Positions 8,145-15,791 of a stretch of DNA of 34,015 bases are shown piece after piece. The notes under the pieces were generated by a model. It was given only the letters and a program-made list of their open reading frames with translations, was not told the origin of the DNA and ran no database searches. This stretch comes from Streptomyces cavernicola (GTDB lineage: Bacteria; Actinomycetota; Actinomycetes; Streptomycetales; Streptomycetaceae), in NCBI RefSeq assembly GCF_029968035.1, contig NZ_JASCIQ010000061.1:1-34015 (forward strand). Direction: 5' to 3'. Within the stretch, counting starts at the first letter, position 1; each line of letters begins with the position of its first letter. The position numbers and the translations under genes are program-made.

Positions 8145-9427
8145 CGAGCCCTGAAGGGGCGCGGGGAACTGCGCGAGCAACCACGACGAACCAGCAGCCG
8201 CCGACGGGTGCGGACTTCACGGCGATGTGGCGCGACCTCGCCCCCATCGGACGGGACGCCCAGTCCAAGGGTTACCGCCGTTACGCCTGGACCCCCGCGG
8301 ACGCGGACTGTCGGACCTGGTTCAAGGAGCAGGCCGAGGCGCGCGGCCTCACGTATGAGCTGGACCGGAACGGGAATCAGTGGGCCTGGCTCGGTGACCC
8401 GACCGCGGGGGACGCGGTGGTCACGGGCTCGCACCTGGACTCCGTCCCCGACGGCGGCCCCTTCGACGGCCCCCTCGGCGTCGTCTCCTCCTTCGCCGCG
8501 CTCGACGAACTCCGCCGCAGGGGCGCGCAGTTCACCAAACCCCTGGCCATCACCAACTTCGGCGACGAGGAGGGCGCCCGCTTCGGCCTCGCCTGCGTCG
8601 GCTCCCGGCTCGCCGCCGGACAGCTCACCGTCCCCGCCGCCCGCCGGCTCCGCGACGCCGACGGCGTCACCCTGCCCGAGGCGATGGAGCGGGCCGGGTA
8701 CGACCCGACGGCCATCGGCCCGGACCCCGAACGCCTCGCCCGCATCGGCGCGTTCGTCGAGCTGCACGTCGAGCAGGGCCGCGCCCTCGACCTGTCCGGC
8801 GACCCGGTCGGCATCGCCAGCGCGATCTGGCCGCACGGCCGCTGGCGCTTCGACTTCGCGGGCGAGGCCAACCACGCCGGCACCACCCGCCTCGTCGACC
8901 GCCGCGACCCGATGCTCCCGTACGCGGAGACCGTGCTCGCCGCCCGCCGCGAGGCCGAACTCGCCCGCGCCGTCGCCACGTTCGGCAAGATCGCGGTCGA
9001 GCCGAACGGCGTCAACGCCATCCCGTCCCTGGTCCGCGGCTGGCTGGACTCGCGCGCCGCCGACCAGGAGAGCCTCGACCAGGTCGTCGCGGGCGTCGAG
9101 AAGGCCGCCCGCGAGCACGCCGAGCGGCACGGCGTCGACCTGACCGTCGTACGGGAGTCCTTCACGCCCGTCGTCGAGTTCGAGCACGCCCTGCGCGACG
9201 AGCTCGCCGCGATCCTCGGCGCCGGGGCGGAGCGCCGCGTACCGGTTCTCGGAACGGGTGCGGGGCACGACGCCGGCATCCTGTCCGGCTCGATCCCGAC
9301 CGCCATGCTGTTCGTACGGAACCCCACGGGCGTCTCGCACTCCCCGGCCGAGTTCGCGGCCGAGGACGACTGCGTGGCCGGGGTGCTCGCACTCGCCGAC
9401 GTACTGGAGGGGCTCGCGTGCAGGTGA
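8141..9427 (+). CDS. M20-family Zn amidohydrolase (AllC-like), possible N-formylglutamate deformylase
   Basis: Dinuclear-metal hydrolase of the allantoate amidohydrolase/N-carbamoyl-amino-acid hydrolase branch of peptidase family M20, 428 aa. Metal and active-site blocks are intact: GSHLDSVPDGGPFDG (H98, D109), FGDEEGARFG, ELHVEQG, NHAGTTRLVDRRDPM in the lid domain, GTGAGHDAG, and VSHSPAEFAAEDD. The GTG start has GGGAGGG upstream and overlaps the hutU stop; codons about 6-17 are encoded by a dispersed repeat. Annotation by similarity would say allantoate amidohydrolase. Its place between hutU and hutF, coupled to both, suggests a histidine-pathway substrate, most simply N-formylglutamate, the product of HutF. 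That assignment is inference. Confidence 0.85.
   Translation: MTSPEGARGTARATTTNQQPPTGADFTAMWRDLAPIGRDAQSKGYRRYAWTPADADCRTWFKEQAEARGLTYELDRNGNQWAWLGDPTAGDAVVTGSHLDSVPDGGPFDGPLGVVSSFAALDELRRRGAQFTKPLAITNFGDEEGARFGLACVGSRLAAGQLTVPAARRLRDADGVTLPEAMERAGYDPTAIGPDPERLARIGAFVELHVEQGRALDLSGDPVGIASAIWPHGRWRFDFAGEANHAGTTRLVDRRDPMLPYAETVLAARREAELARAVATFGKIAVEPNGVNAIPSLVRGWLDSRAADQESLDQVVAGVEKAAREHAERHGVDLTVVRESFTPVVEFEHALRDELAAILGAGAERRVPVLGTGAGHDAGILSGSIPTAMLFVRNPTGVSHSPAEFAAEDDCVAGVLALADVLEGLACR
8156..8188 (+). repeat. Dispersed repeat core inside the M20 coding sequence
   Basis: GGGGCGCGGGGAACTGCGCG and the following bases match the intergenic repeat at 131-168 and its inverted copies at 27431-27468 and 30258-30292. 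Here it lies in frame at the 5' end of the M20 gene and encodes roughly GARGTARATTT. Confidence 0.8.
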
Positions 9428-10758
9428 CCACGTACTGGATGGAACAGGCCTGGCTCGGCGCGAACGTCGAGCCGGGCGTCGCCCTCGACGTCTCGCCCGA
9501 CGGCCGGATCGCCGCCGTGCGCACGGGAGTCGAGGCCCCGCCGCCCGGCGCCGTCGCGCTGCGCGGACTCACCCTGCCCGGCCTCGCCAACGCCCACTCA
9601 CACGCCTTCCACCGCGCGCTGCGTTCCACCGTGCAGGTCGGCTCGGGCACGTTCTGGACCTGGCGCGAGGTCATGTACCAGGTCGCGGCCAAGCTCGACC
9701 CGGACACGTACCACGCGCTCGCGCGGGCCGTGTACGCGGAGATGGCGCTCGCCGGGATCACCGCGGTCGGCGAGTTCCACTACGTCCACCACGCGCCCGA
9801 CGGCACCCCCTACGACGACCCCAACGCCATGGGCGAGGCGCTGATCGCCGCCGCCCGCGACGCGGGCCTGCGCATCACCCTGCTCGACACCGCCTACCTC
9901 TCCTCCGGCTTCGGCGCCGCCCCCGACAGCCACCAGCTGCGCTTCAGCGACGGTACGGCCGAGGCCTGGGCGGAGCGCGCCGCGGCGCTCAAGGGCGGCG
10001 ACGGGGTGCGGATCGGCGCCGCCATCCACTCCGTACGGGCCGTCCCCGCCGGGCAGTTGGGCACGGTGGCCGCGTGGGCGCGGGAGCGGGACGTACCGCT
10101 GCATGTGCACCTGTCGGAGCAGACCGCCGAGAACGACGCCTGCCGGGCCGCGCACGGCTGCACACCGGCGCGGCTGCTCTCCGACCACGGCGTGCTCGGC
10201 CCGCGCACCACCGGCGTGCACAACACCCACCTCACGGCCGGCGACATCGCCCTCATCGGCGACTCCGGCACCGGCACCTGCATGTGCCCCACCACGGAAC
10301 GCGACCTCGCCGACGGCATCGGCCCCGCCGCCGACCTGCAGCGGCGCGGCTCCACGCTCTGCCTCGGCACCGACAGCCACGCCGTGATCGACCTCCTGGA
10401 GGAGGCGCGGGCCATGGAACTCGACGAGCGGCTGCGCACCCGCAGGCGCGGGCACTGGACCGCTGCCGCGCTGCTGCGGGCGGCGACGGCGGACGGGCAT
10501 GCGGCGATCGGCTGGGACGACGCGGGCGTGCTTGAGGAGGGGGCGCTGGCCGACTTCACCACGATCGGCCTCGACTCGGTCCGCACGGTCGGGGCGCTGC
10601 CCCGACTGGCCGCGGAGACCGCGGTGTTCGCGGCGACCGCGGCGGACGTCCGCCACACGGTCGTCGGCGGCCGCCATGTCGTACGGGACGGGTCCCATGC
10701 CCTGATCCCTGACGTGCCGTCGGCGCTGGCCTCGGCGATCGGAGCCCTGCGCGAGTAA
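9418..10758 (+). CDS. hutF: Formimidoylglutamate deiminase
   Basis: Amidohydrolase-superfamily enzyme converting N-formimidoyl-L-glutamate to N-formyl-L-glutamate and ammonia, the five-step histidine route used by Streptomyces and Pseudomonas. The 446 aa match HutF length. GLANAHSHAFHRALRS holds the HxH metal pair; HLSEQTAENDAC, VHNTHLT and CMCPTTERDLADGIGP are typical HutF blocks; LCLGTDSHAVIDLLEEARAM carries the metal Asp; the C-terminus has the amidohydrolase beta strand GRHVVRDG. The GTG start overlaps the M20 gene by 10 bp, implying translational coupling. Its product would be the substrate of a deformylase, for which the M20 neighbour is the local candidate. Confidence 0.93.
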   Translation: MQVTTYWMEQAWLGANVEPGVALDVSPDGRIAAVRTGVEAPPPGAVALRGLTLPGLANAHSHAFHRALRSTVQVGSGTFWTWREVMYQVAAKLDPDTYHALARAVYAEMALAGITAVGEFHYVHHAPDGTPYDDPNAMGEALIAAARDAGLRITLLDTAYLSSGFGAAPDSHQLRFSDGTAEAWAERAAALKGGDGVRIGAAIHSVRAVPAGQLGTVAAWARERDVPLHVHLSEQTAENDACRAAHGCTPARLLSDHGVLGPRTTGVHNTHLTAGDIALIGDSGTGTCMCPTTERDLADGIGPAADLQRRGSTLCLGTDSHAVIDLLEEARAMELDERLRTRRRGHWTAAALLRAATADGHAAIGWDDAGVLEEGALADFTTIGLDSVRTVGALPRLAAETAVFAATAADVRHTVVGGRHVVRDGSHALIPDVPSALASAIGALRE

Positions 10759-10778
10759 CAGCCCTTTTCAGCACCCCA

Positions 10779-11007
10779 CCCCGCCCCTTCCCGAAAGTCC
10801 TGCGGACAGCCGCGGGGCTCTGCCCCGGACCCCGTATCGCGCTGAGGCGCTCGTCCTCAAACTCCCCCAGCTACCGCTGGGAGGTGCCCCCAGAACGGGC
10901 TGAAATTGCCGGCTGGGCCGCAGAATCCAGCCCCTCCGGCGTTTGAGGAGCGGGGGTCCGGGGGCGGAGCCCCCGGAGCTGCCGCAGGCTTTCGGGAAGG
11001 GGCGGGG
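10779..11007. repeat. 229-bp element with about 30-bp inverted terminal arms
   Basis: The arms at 10779-10810 and 10978-11007 (outer part CCCCGCCCCTTCCCGAAAG) pair over 30 positions with two single-base bulges. Inside are a GGGGCTCTGCCCC hairpin, the 59-bp module shared with 23401-23459, the CCGGCGTTTGAGGAG core, and a GGGGGCGGAGCCCCC hairpin. It fills the 278-bp gap between hutF and hutI, ending about 20 bp before the hutI ribosome binding site. The right arm recurs at 30592-30620. It looks like a non-coding MITE-like or structured repeat; no coding potential was seen. Confidence 0.65.
10850..10908 (-). repeat. 59-bp repeat module, inverted copy at 23401-23459
   Basis: The reverse complement of this stretch matches 23401-23459 with one mismatch in 59 bp. 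Both contain CTGGGGGCACCTCCCAGCGG and end in GTTTGAGGACGAG. Confidence 0.85.
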
Positions 11008-11036
11008 AGGGGAAGAAAGAAACACCGAGAGGAACC

Positions 11037-12206
11037 ATGAGCACCACCCTCATCACCAACATCACCAACCTCGTCACCAACGACCCCTCCCTGGGCGAAG
11101 GCCCGCTGGGCCAGATCCAGGACGCCGCCGTCGTCCTGGACGGCGACCGCGTGGCGTGGGTGGGACCCAAGAGCGACGCCCCCGCCGCCGACACCGCGCA
11201 CGACGCGCAGGGCCGCTCCGCGATCCCCGGCTTCGTCGACTCGCACTCCCACCTGGTCTTCGGCGGCGACCGCACGCAGGAGTTCAACGCCCGTATGGAG
11301 GGCCGGAGTTACTCCGCCGGCGGCATCCGTACCACCGTCGCCGCCACCCGCGCCGCGAGCGACGAGGCCCTGGAGGCGAACCTCCTGCGCTACCTGCGCG
11401 AGGCCGCCCGCCAGGGCACCACGGTCTTCGAGACCAAGTCGGGCTACGGCCTGACCGTCGAGGACGAGGCCCGCGCGCTGCGCATCGCCGCCCGCCACAC
11501 CGACGAGGTCACCTACCTCGGCGCGCACATCGTCTCGCCGGACTACGCCGACGACCCGGCCGCCTACGTGGACCTGGTCACCGGCGAGATGCTCGACGCC
11601 TGTGCGCCGCACGCCCGTTGGGTCGACGTGTTCTGCGAGAAGGGCGCCTTCGACGGCGACCAGGCGCGCGCCATCCTGACCGCGGGCCGCGCCAAGGGCC
11701 TGCACCCGCGCGTCCACGCCAACCAGCTCTCGTACGGTCCGGGCGTGCAGCTCGCCGTGGAGCTGGACGCGGCCAGCGCCGACCACTGCACCCACCTCAC
11801 CGACGCCGACGTGGACGCGCTCGCCAACGGCAACACCGTCGCGACGCTGCTGCCGGGCGCCGAGTTCTCCACCCGAGCCGAATGGCCCGACGCCCGCCGC
11901 ATCATCGACGCGGGCGCCACGGTCGCGCTCTCCACGGACTGCAACCCGGGCTCGTCGTTCACGTCGTCCATGCCGTTCTGCATCGCCCTGGCCGTACGCG
12001 ACATGGGGATGACCCCGGACGAGGCGCTCTGGTCGGCCACGGCGGGCGGCGCCCAGGCCCTGCGCCGCACCGACGTCGGCCGGATCACCCCCGGAGCCCG
12101 CGCCGACCTGGCGCTGCTCGACGCCCCGAGCCACGTCCACCTCGCCTACCGGCCGGGCGTCCCGCTGGTCCGAGAGGTCTGGCAGAAGGGCACGCTGCTC
12201 GGCTGA
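11037..12206 (+). CDS. hutI: Imidazolonepropionase
   Basis: Third histidine-degradation enzyme: hydrolyses 4-imidazolone-5-propanoate to N-formimidoyl-L-glutamate, a cytosolic metal-dependent amidohydrolase. It has 389 aa, close to the usual 400. GFVDSHSHLVFGGDR holds the HxH metal site and substrate Arg. FETKSGYGL, HIVSPDYADDP, VDVFCEKGAFD, VHANQL and SADHCTHL follow in family order, and ALSTDCNPGSSFTSSMPF carries the catalytic metal Asp. AGAGGAAC before the ATG is a good ribosome binding site. It follows hutF on the same strand but is separated by a 229-bp palindromic repeat that may separate or modulate its expression. Confidence 0.96.
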   Translation: MSTTLITNITNLVTNDPSLGEGPLGQIQDAAVVLDGDRVAWVGPKSDAPAADTAHDAQGRSAIPGFVDSHSHLVFGGDRTQEFNARMEGRSYSAGGIRTTVAATRAASDEALEANLLRYLREAARQGTTVFETKSGYGLTVEDEARALRIAARHTDEVTYLGAHIVSPDYADDPAAYVDLVTGEMLDACAPHARWVDVFCEKGAFDGDQARAILTAGRAKGLHPRVHANQLSYGPGVQLAVELDAASADHCTHLTDADVDALANGNTVATLLPGAEFSTRAEWPDARRIIDAGATVALSTDCNPGSSFTSSMPFCIALAVRDMGMTPDEALWSATAGGAQALRRTDVGRITPGARADLALLDAPSHVHLAYRPGVPLVREVWQKGTLLG

Positions 12207-12230
12207 CCCCCGCAGGCCGAAAGGCCCGTA

Positions 12231-12301
12231 CACGCCGAGGCGGCGGTGGCGGCGGCGCTCTCCGTGGGAGGAGCGCCCCCGCCACCGCCGCCGCTGGCGT
12301 G
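12231..12301. terminator. Strong bidirectional terminator between hutI and the sigma gene
   Basis: A 30-base left arm (CACGCC...GGCGCTC, 12231-12260) pairs almost completely with a 31-base right arm (GAGCGCC...GGCGTG) around an approximately 9-nt loop. It sits between two convergent genes, so it can serve both. No T-tract, as is usual in Streptomyces. Confidence 0.8.
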
Positions 12302-12357
12302 CGTGTGGCACGGGGAGTCACTTCAGCACGTACGTCATGCGTACGTGCCTGCCCAGG

Positions 12358-13359
12358 TCATTCCTCGACCGTCAGGCCCTTGCGCAGCCGTACGAGCGTG
12401 CGCGAGAGCAGGCGCGAGACGTGCATCTGCGAGATGCCGAGCTCCTCGCCGATCTCGGACTGCGTCATGTTCGCCACGAACCGCAGGGACAGGATCTTCC
12501 GGTCGCGCGGCGGGAGTTCGGCGATCAGCGGCTTCAGCGACTCGACGTACTCGATGCCTTCGAGCCCGTGGTCCTCGTAGCCGATGCGGTCCGCGAGCGC
12601 GCCCTCGGAGTCGTCCTCCTCGGGCTGGGCGTCCAGGGAGCTCGCCGTGTAGGCGTTGGACGCGGCCATGCCCTCGACGACCTCGTCGTTGGAGATGCCG
12701 AGGCGCTCCGCCAGCTCGTTGACCGTGGGTGCGCGGTCGAGCTTCTGGGCGAGTTCGTCGCCGGCCTTGGCGAGGTCCAGACGCAGCTCCTGGAGCCTGC
12801 GCGGGACGCGCACCGACCAGCTGGTGTCGCGGAAGAAACGCTTGATCTCGCCGACGATCGTCGGCATCGCGAAGGTCGGGAACTCGACGCCGCGGCTGAG
12901 CTCGAAGCGGTCGATCGCCTTGATCAGGCCGATCGTGCCGACCTGGATGATGTCCTCCATCGGCTCGCTGCGGGAGCGGAACCGGGAGGCCGCGAACTTG
13001 ACAAGGGCGAGGTTGAGTTCGACCAGAGTGTTGCGTACGTACGCGTACTCGTGGGTGCCTTCCTCGAGGGTCTCGAGGCGCCCGAAGAGGGTCTTGGACA
13101 GGGCCCTTGCGTCCAGCGGGCCGACTTCGTCGTACGGCGGGATCTCCGGCAGTTCCGGGAGATCCGCGAGCTCTTCGAGGGCGTCGGGGCCGGGTGCGGC
13201 CTCCAGGACGTCCGCGGTGTCGACGGCTTCCTCCCTCTGCGGGGTTTCCGCGGCCTCGCCGCGGGGCGCCGGGAGAGTGTGGAGCTCGCTCTCGAAGTGG
13301 TCCGGTGAAGGTTTCGACGTCGCGATGCGGGTAGGCGATGCGTCGAGCCGGGGTGACAT
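12358..13359 (-). CDS. sigI: SigB/SigF-family (group 3) sigma factor, SigI-like
   Basis: Alternative RNA polymerase sigma factor of the stress/development SigB-SigF-SigG group. The sigma-2 core (residues about 100-175) includes LVELNLALVKFAASRF, EDIIQVGTIGLIKAIDRFEL and GEIKRFFRDTSWSVRVPRR. Sigma-3 follows, and sigma-4 ends with the TQSEIGEELGISQMHVSRLL helix-turn-helix. I place the start at the ATG at 13357-13359, with GGAGG 5 nt upstream, rather than eight codons earlier where there is no ribosome binding site; this gives 333 aa. An acidic, Pro/Glu-rich extension of about 80 residues precedes the core, longer than usual. Its position near hutI and beside an STAS gene and a kinase gene matches what I recall of S. 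coelicolor sigI (SCO3068); the symbol rests on that. Confidence 0.85.
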   Translation of the reverse strand: MSPRLDASPTRIATSKPSPDHFESELHTLPAPRGEAAETPQREEAVDTADVLEAAPGPDALEELADLPELPEIPPYDEVGPLDARALSKTLFGRLETLEEGTHEYAYVRNTLVELNLALVKFAASRFRSRSEPMEDIIQVGTIGLIKAIDRFELSRGVEFPTFAMPTIVGEIKRFFRDTSWSVRVPRRLQELRLDLAKAGDELAQKLDRAPTVNELAERLGISNDEVVEGMAASNAYTASSLDAQPEEDDSEGALADRIGYEDHGLEGIEYVESLKPLIAELPPRDRKILSLRFVANMTQSEIGEELGISQMHVSRLLSRTLVRLRKGLTVEE

Positions 13360-13514
13360 GAAGTCCTCCATCGTTCTCGGCATATGGCTGCCGATGCCAA
13401 TACGTGCACTACGGTGTGCGGCGCCTCCAAAGCCGGCCGTGGTTGATTGGTGTCCTTACCAGGACTACCCGGTTCCGACTGCCGCTTGCAAGTGGCTTAC
13501 CTGGGCTTATGTCC

Positions 13515-13538
13515 GTTTTCGGGCGGATGTTCGGGTAT
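13515..13538 (+). promoter_or_regulatory. SigB-type promoter before the anti-anti-sigma gene
   Basis: GTTT (13515-13518), a 14-bp spacer, then GGGTAT (13533-13538) fits the S. coelicolor SigB-group consensus GNNT-N14-16-GGGTAC/T exactly. The predicted start lies about 65 bp before the STAS gene. It suggests transcription by the divergently encoded sigma factor or a relative, forming a feedback loop. Confidence 0.6.
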
Positions 13539-13610
13539 CCGGCGGCGTAGTGAGGGCGTAGGCTTTCCGGGCATCAGACACCAGCTCGAGACCTGCGGAA
13601 GTGAGACGGC

Positions 13611-13979
13611 ATGGACCGCCAGACGGTCGGCAGCGCGAACCGGGGCCGGCTTCGGGTCGAAGTGCGCAACGACGGTGCGAGTGCCGTCGTGACGCCGGTG
13701 GGTGAGCTCGATCACCACACCGCGGATCTGCTGCGCGAGCCCTTGGAAAGCTGCCTGGACCAGGGGCGATCACGCCTGGTCGTCGACTGCTCACAGCTTC
13801 AGTTCTGCGATTCCACCGGGCTCAACGTCCTGCTCGGCGCCCGCCTCAAGGCAGAGGCGGCCGGCGGCGGAGTCCATCTGGCCGGGATGCTCCCGGTGGT
13901 GGCCCGCGTCTTCGAGATCACCGGCGCGGAGGCCGTCTTCACCGTGCACGACTCTCTCGAATCGGCCCTCGCCGACTGA
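13611..13979 (+). CDS. STAS-domain anti-anti-sigma factor
   Basis: Cytosolic 122-aa protein consisting of one STAS domain (SpoIIAA/RsbV type). The pattern GELDHHTADLLREPLESCLD, RLVVDCSQLQFCDSTGLNVL is intact, and S68 in CDSTGL is the expected phosphorylation site. In partner switching the dephosphorylated protein binds the anti-sigma kinase and frees the sigma factor. The sigma gene is divergent upstream and the RsbW-like kinase gene lies downstream on the same strand, so all three components are adjacent. It probably corresponds to the ArsI-type partner of SigI described in S. coelicolor, though I cannot confirm orthology. Confidence 0.9.
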   Translation: MDRQTVGSANRGRLRVEVRNDGASAVVTPVGELDHHTADLLREPLESCLDQGRSRLVVDCSQLQFCDSTGLNVLLGARLKAEAAGGGVHLAGMLPVVARVFEITGAEAVFTVHDSLESALAD

Positions 13980-14370
13980 CCGTGCGTGAGTTACAGCACG
14001 GTTGTCTCCCCGTGACCTGCGTTGCCTGTGCGTGATCGGTACGTAACCCGCATCACACGGCCCGGAATCAAGAAGTGGGTGTTCCCACCGATCCGCCGGG
14101 CAGGAGACTGCTGGATCCGTTGATTGCCGGCCGAGCAGAACCGCTTCTGCCGCACTCTTCGTCCCGAGTCGATGAGCGACGACGTACGTACGAGCCATGG
14201 CGTACGCAGTCCTCGCGGCCGGAAAACAGGGCGCTCGACCCCGAGGGCCCCGCAGAGCCTCGACCCCGAGTGCTCGACCCGACATGTTGTCCCGACAGAT
14301 CGAGGATCGACGGATCGACCAGATCCGGCACAGATCTCAAGAACTGGTGAATCGGTGAGGTGAAGCGCTG
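13980..14370 (+). other. 391-bp gap of lower G+C before the kinase gene
   Basis: No recognisable gene. The stretch is visibly less GC-rich than its neighbours and holds short repeats: CTCGACCCCGAG (14237-14280, twice, plus a third CTCGACC) and GATCGA/GATCCG motifs at 14298-14335. Open frames of 79-91 codons (14075-14350, 14124-14363) lack ribosome binding sites and normal Streptomyces codon bias. It may be a promoter region or long leader for the kinase gene. Confidence 0.5.
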
Positions 14371-14895
14371 ATGAGCACCACCCGGCCCTTCTCGCCGGGC
14401 GACCGCGGCCCGGAGCCGGGGGCCACCGGTGAGGTGAGCGAGCAGGCCGGCGAGCCGCTGGGCGGCCCGGACGCCGCGCCCGCGCCGCGCCAGGTCCGCA
14501 AGCTCACGCTCGACGGCGCCAGCGGCGTCGTGCCGATGGCCCGCGACTTCACCCGGCAGGCGCTCTACGACTGGGGCTGGCTGCCCGCCGCCGGCGCCGA
14601 CCAGCGCGCGGCCGCGGAGGACGTCCTGCTCGTCGTCTCCGAACTCGTCACCAACGCCTGCCTGCACGCCGAGGGTGCCAGCGAGCTCTGGGTCGCCTGC
14701 GACAACAAGGTGCTCCGCCTCGAAGTGTCCGACCGGGGCGCGGGGCAGCCCTCGCCGCGCACTCCGCACCGCGCCGGACGGCCCGGCGGTCACGGCATGT
14801 TCATCGTGCAGCGGCTCTGCCTCGACTGGGGCGTCGTACGCGTGCCCGGACAGTCGGGCAAGACGGTCTGGGCCGAACTGGCCGCTCCCGGCTAG
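14371..14895 (+). CDS. RsbW-like anti-sigma factor / serine kinase
   Basis: GHKL-type ATPase domain protein of 174 aa. Residues about 42-170 form a HATPase_c_2 domain: VVSELVTNACLHA (N box), LEVSDRGAGQPSPR (G1 box) and GGHGMFIVQRL (G2 box). Such proteins bind a SigB/F-family sigma factor and phosphorylate the cognate STAS protein. The first 40 residues are a Pro/Gly/Glu-rich, probably disordered tail. GAGGTGA precedes the ATG. Context with the STAS gene and sigma factor makes it the likely SigI antagonist (PrsI-like). Streptomyces has dozens of such proteins, so specificity is inferred from location only. Confidence 0.85.
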   Translation: MSTTRPFSPGDRGPEPGATGEVSEQAGEPLGGPDAAPAPRQVRKLTLDGASGVVPMARDFTRQALYDWGWLPAAGADQRAAAEDVLLVVSELVTNACLHAEGASELWVACDNKVLRLEVSDRGAGQPSPRTPHRAGRPGGHGMFIVQRLCLDWGVVRVPGQSGKTVWAELAAPG

Positions 14896-14970
14896 CAGTT
14901 CCGCCGCGACCGGCCCTCAGTTCCCCCAAGGGGTTACCGCTGGTTCGACGGCTCTTCGCGCCACCCCTCG

Positions 14971-15000
14971 ACAGCCCGAGATCCGGGCTGTCTTTTGTCT
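14971..15000 (+). terminator. Rho-independent terminator after the kinase gene
   Basis: ACAGCCCG-agatc-CGGGCTGT is a perfect 8-bp stem with a 5-nt loop followed by CTTTTGTCT, one of the few T-rich terminators in the window. It separates the partner-switch genes from the surface-protein genes. Confidence 0.85.
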
Positions 15001-15039
15001 TCCCTCCACAAGGTCCCCGGCGTACCTTGAGCGCCCGAT

Positions 15040-15054
15040 CTGATGTGCCGTCAG
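15040..15054. promoter_or_regulatory. Imperfect palindrome upstream of the LPQTG protein gene
   Basis: CTGATGTGCCGTCAG is an imperfect 15-bp dyad (CTGA...TCAG arms) 45 bp before the GTG start. It may be an operator or part of a promoter; no clear -35/-10 pair was found. Confidence 0.3.
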
Positions 15055-15098
15055 GAACTGTCGGTGGCGCACGGGCAGTTGGAAGAGGGGAACTCAAG

Positions 15099-15791
15099 GT
15101 GTCGTACCCGAAGACAAATGCCGCAGGCGGGCGGTCGAAAGGCGGGCGGTGCGCCGCGCTCCTGGCGGCCACGGCTCTGGCCGGCTCGGCGGTGCTGCTC
15201 GCCGCCCCCGCCGCACACGCCGAGGTCGTGGACGTCGACTACCAGTGCAAGACGCCGATCGGCAACAAGGGCGCCGTCTCGCCCATCGACATCAAGAGCG
15301 TCGAGAGCGGCGGCGGTCACAAGCTCACCATGTCCTTCCAGAAGGGCGTCTCGTCCAGCCCGATCGAGCTCGGCAAGGGCGCGATGAAGCCCAGCGCGCT
15401 GATCAAGCTCGGCGGGGCGGAGAGCGGCGACGTCACCGTGACGGGCCCGCCCAACTCCGAGGCCATCCCGGCCAACACCCCCATCAAGATCAGCGACTTG
15501 AGCGGTACGTACACGCCGAAGAAGTCCGGCAAGGTCACCTTCACCGCGTCCACGCTGACCATCAAGGCGATGGGCACGACCACCACCTGTACGCCCAAGA
15601 ACAACCCGAAGCCGTCCCTCACCCTCGACGTGAAGGCGGCGGGCGGCGGGGCGCCGTCGGGCGGGGCGGAACTTCCGCAGACCGGACCCGAGGACTCGGC
15701 GGTCGCGCTCGGCACGCTGGGCGGGACGGTCGTGCTTGTCGGGGCGGTGGGGGTGTTGTGGCTCACCCGGCGCGGACAGGTGCGGGGGTAG
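15099..15791 (+). CDS. LPXTG-type exported surface protein with a two-cysteine domain
   Basis: About 230 aa, exported. A signal peptide with basic N-region and the core ALLAATALAGSAVLLAAPAA ends at AHA-EVV. Residues about 45-180 form one domain beginning YQCKTPIGNKG and ending TTTTCTP, whose two cysteines probably form a disulfide. C-terminal LPQTG (residues 192-196), a hydrophobic stretch and RRGQVRG form a sortase signal. I chose the GTG at 15099 (GAGGGG 8 nt upstream) over the longer frame from 15027, which buries the signal peptide. The same domain occurs twice in the LAETG protein at 18165. Function unknown; I infer a structural or assembly role at the cell surface with the next three genes. 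Confidence 0.82.
   Translation: MSYPKTNAAGGRSKGGRCAALLAATALAGSAVLLAAPAAHAEVVDVDYQCKTPIGNKGAVSPIDIKSVESGGGHKLTMSFQKGVSSSPIELGKGAMKPSALIKLGGAESGDVTVTGPPNSEAIPANTPIKISDLSGTYTPKKSGKVTFTASTLTIKAMGTTTTCTPKNNPKPSLTLDVKAAGGGAPSGGAELPQTGPEDSAVALGTLGGTVVLVGAVGVLWLTRRGQVRG

Noticed and set aside
10759..11036. CRISPR array or insertion sequence
   Set aside because: Repeats are not regularly spaced direct repeats with unique spacers, and there is no transposase frame.
13360..13383. Eight-codon upstream start for the sigma factor
   Set aside because: No ribosome binding site there, whereas GGAGG lies 5 nt before the ATG at 13357-13359.
14075..14350. 91-codon open frame between STAS and kinase genes
   Set aside because: No ribosome binding site, poor third-position GC bias, Pro/Arg-rich low-complexity product; kept only as part of the gap description.
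15027..15098. 24-codon N-terminal extension of the LPQTG protein
   Set aside because: It would bury the signal peptide; GTG at 15099 has GAGGGG at good spacing.
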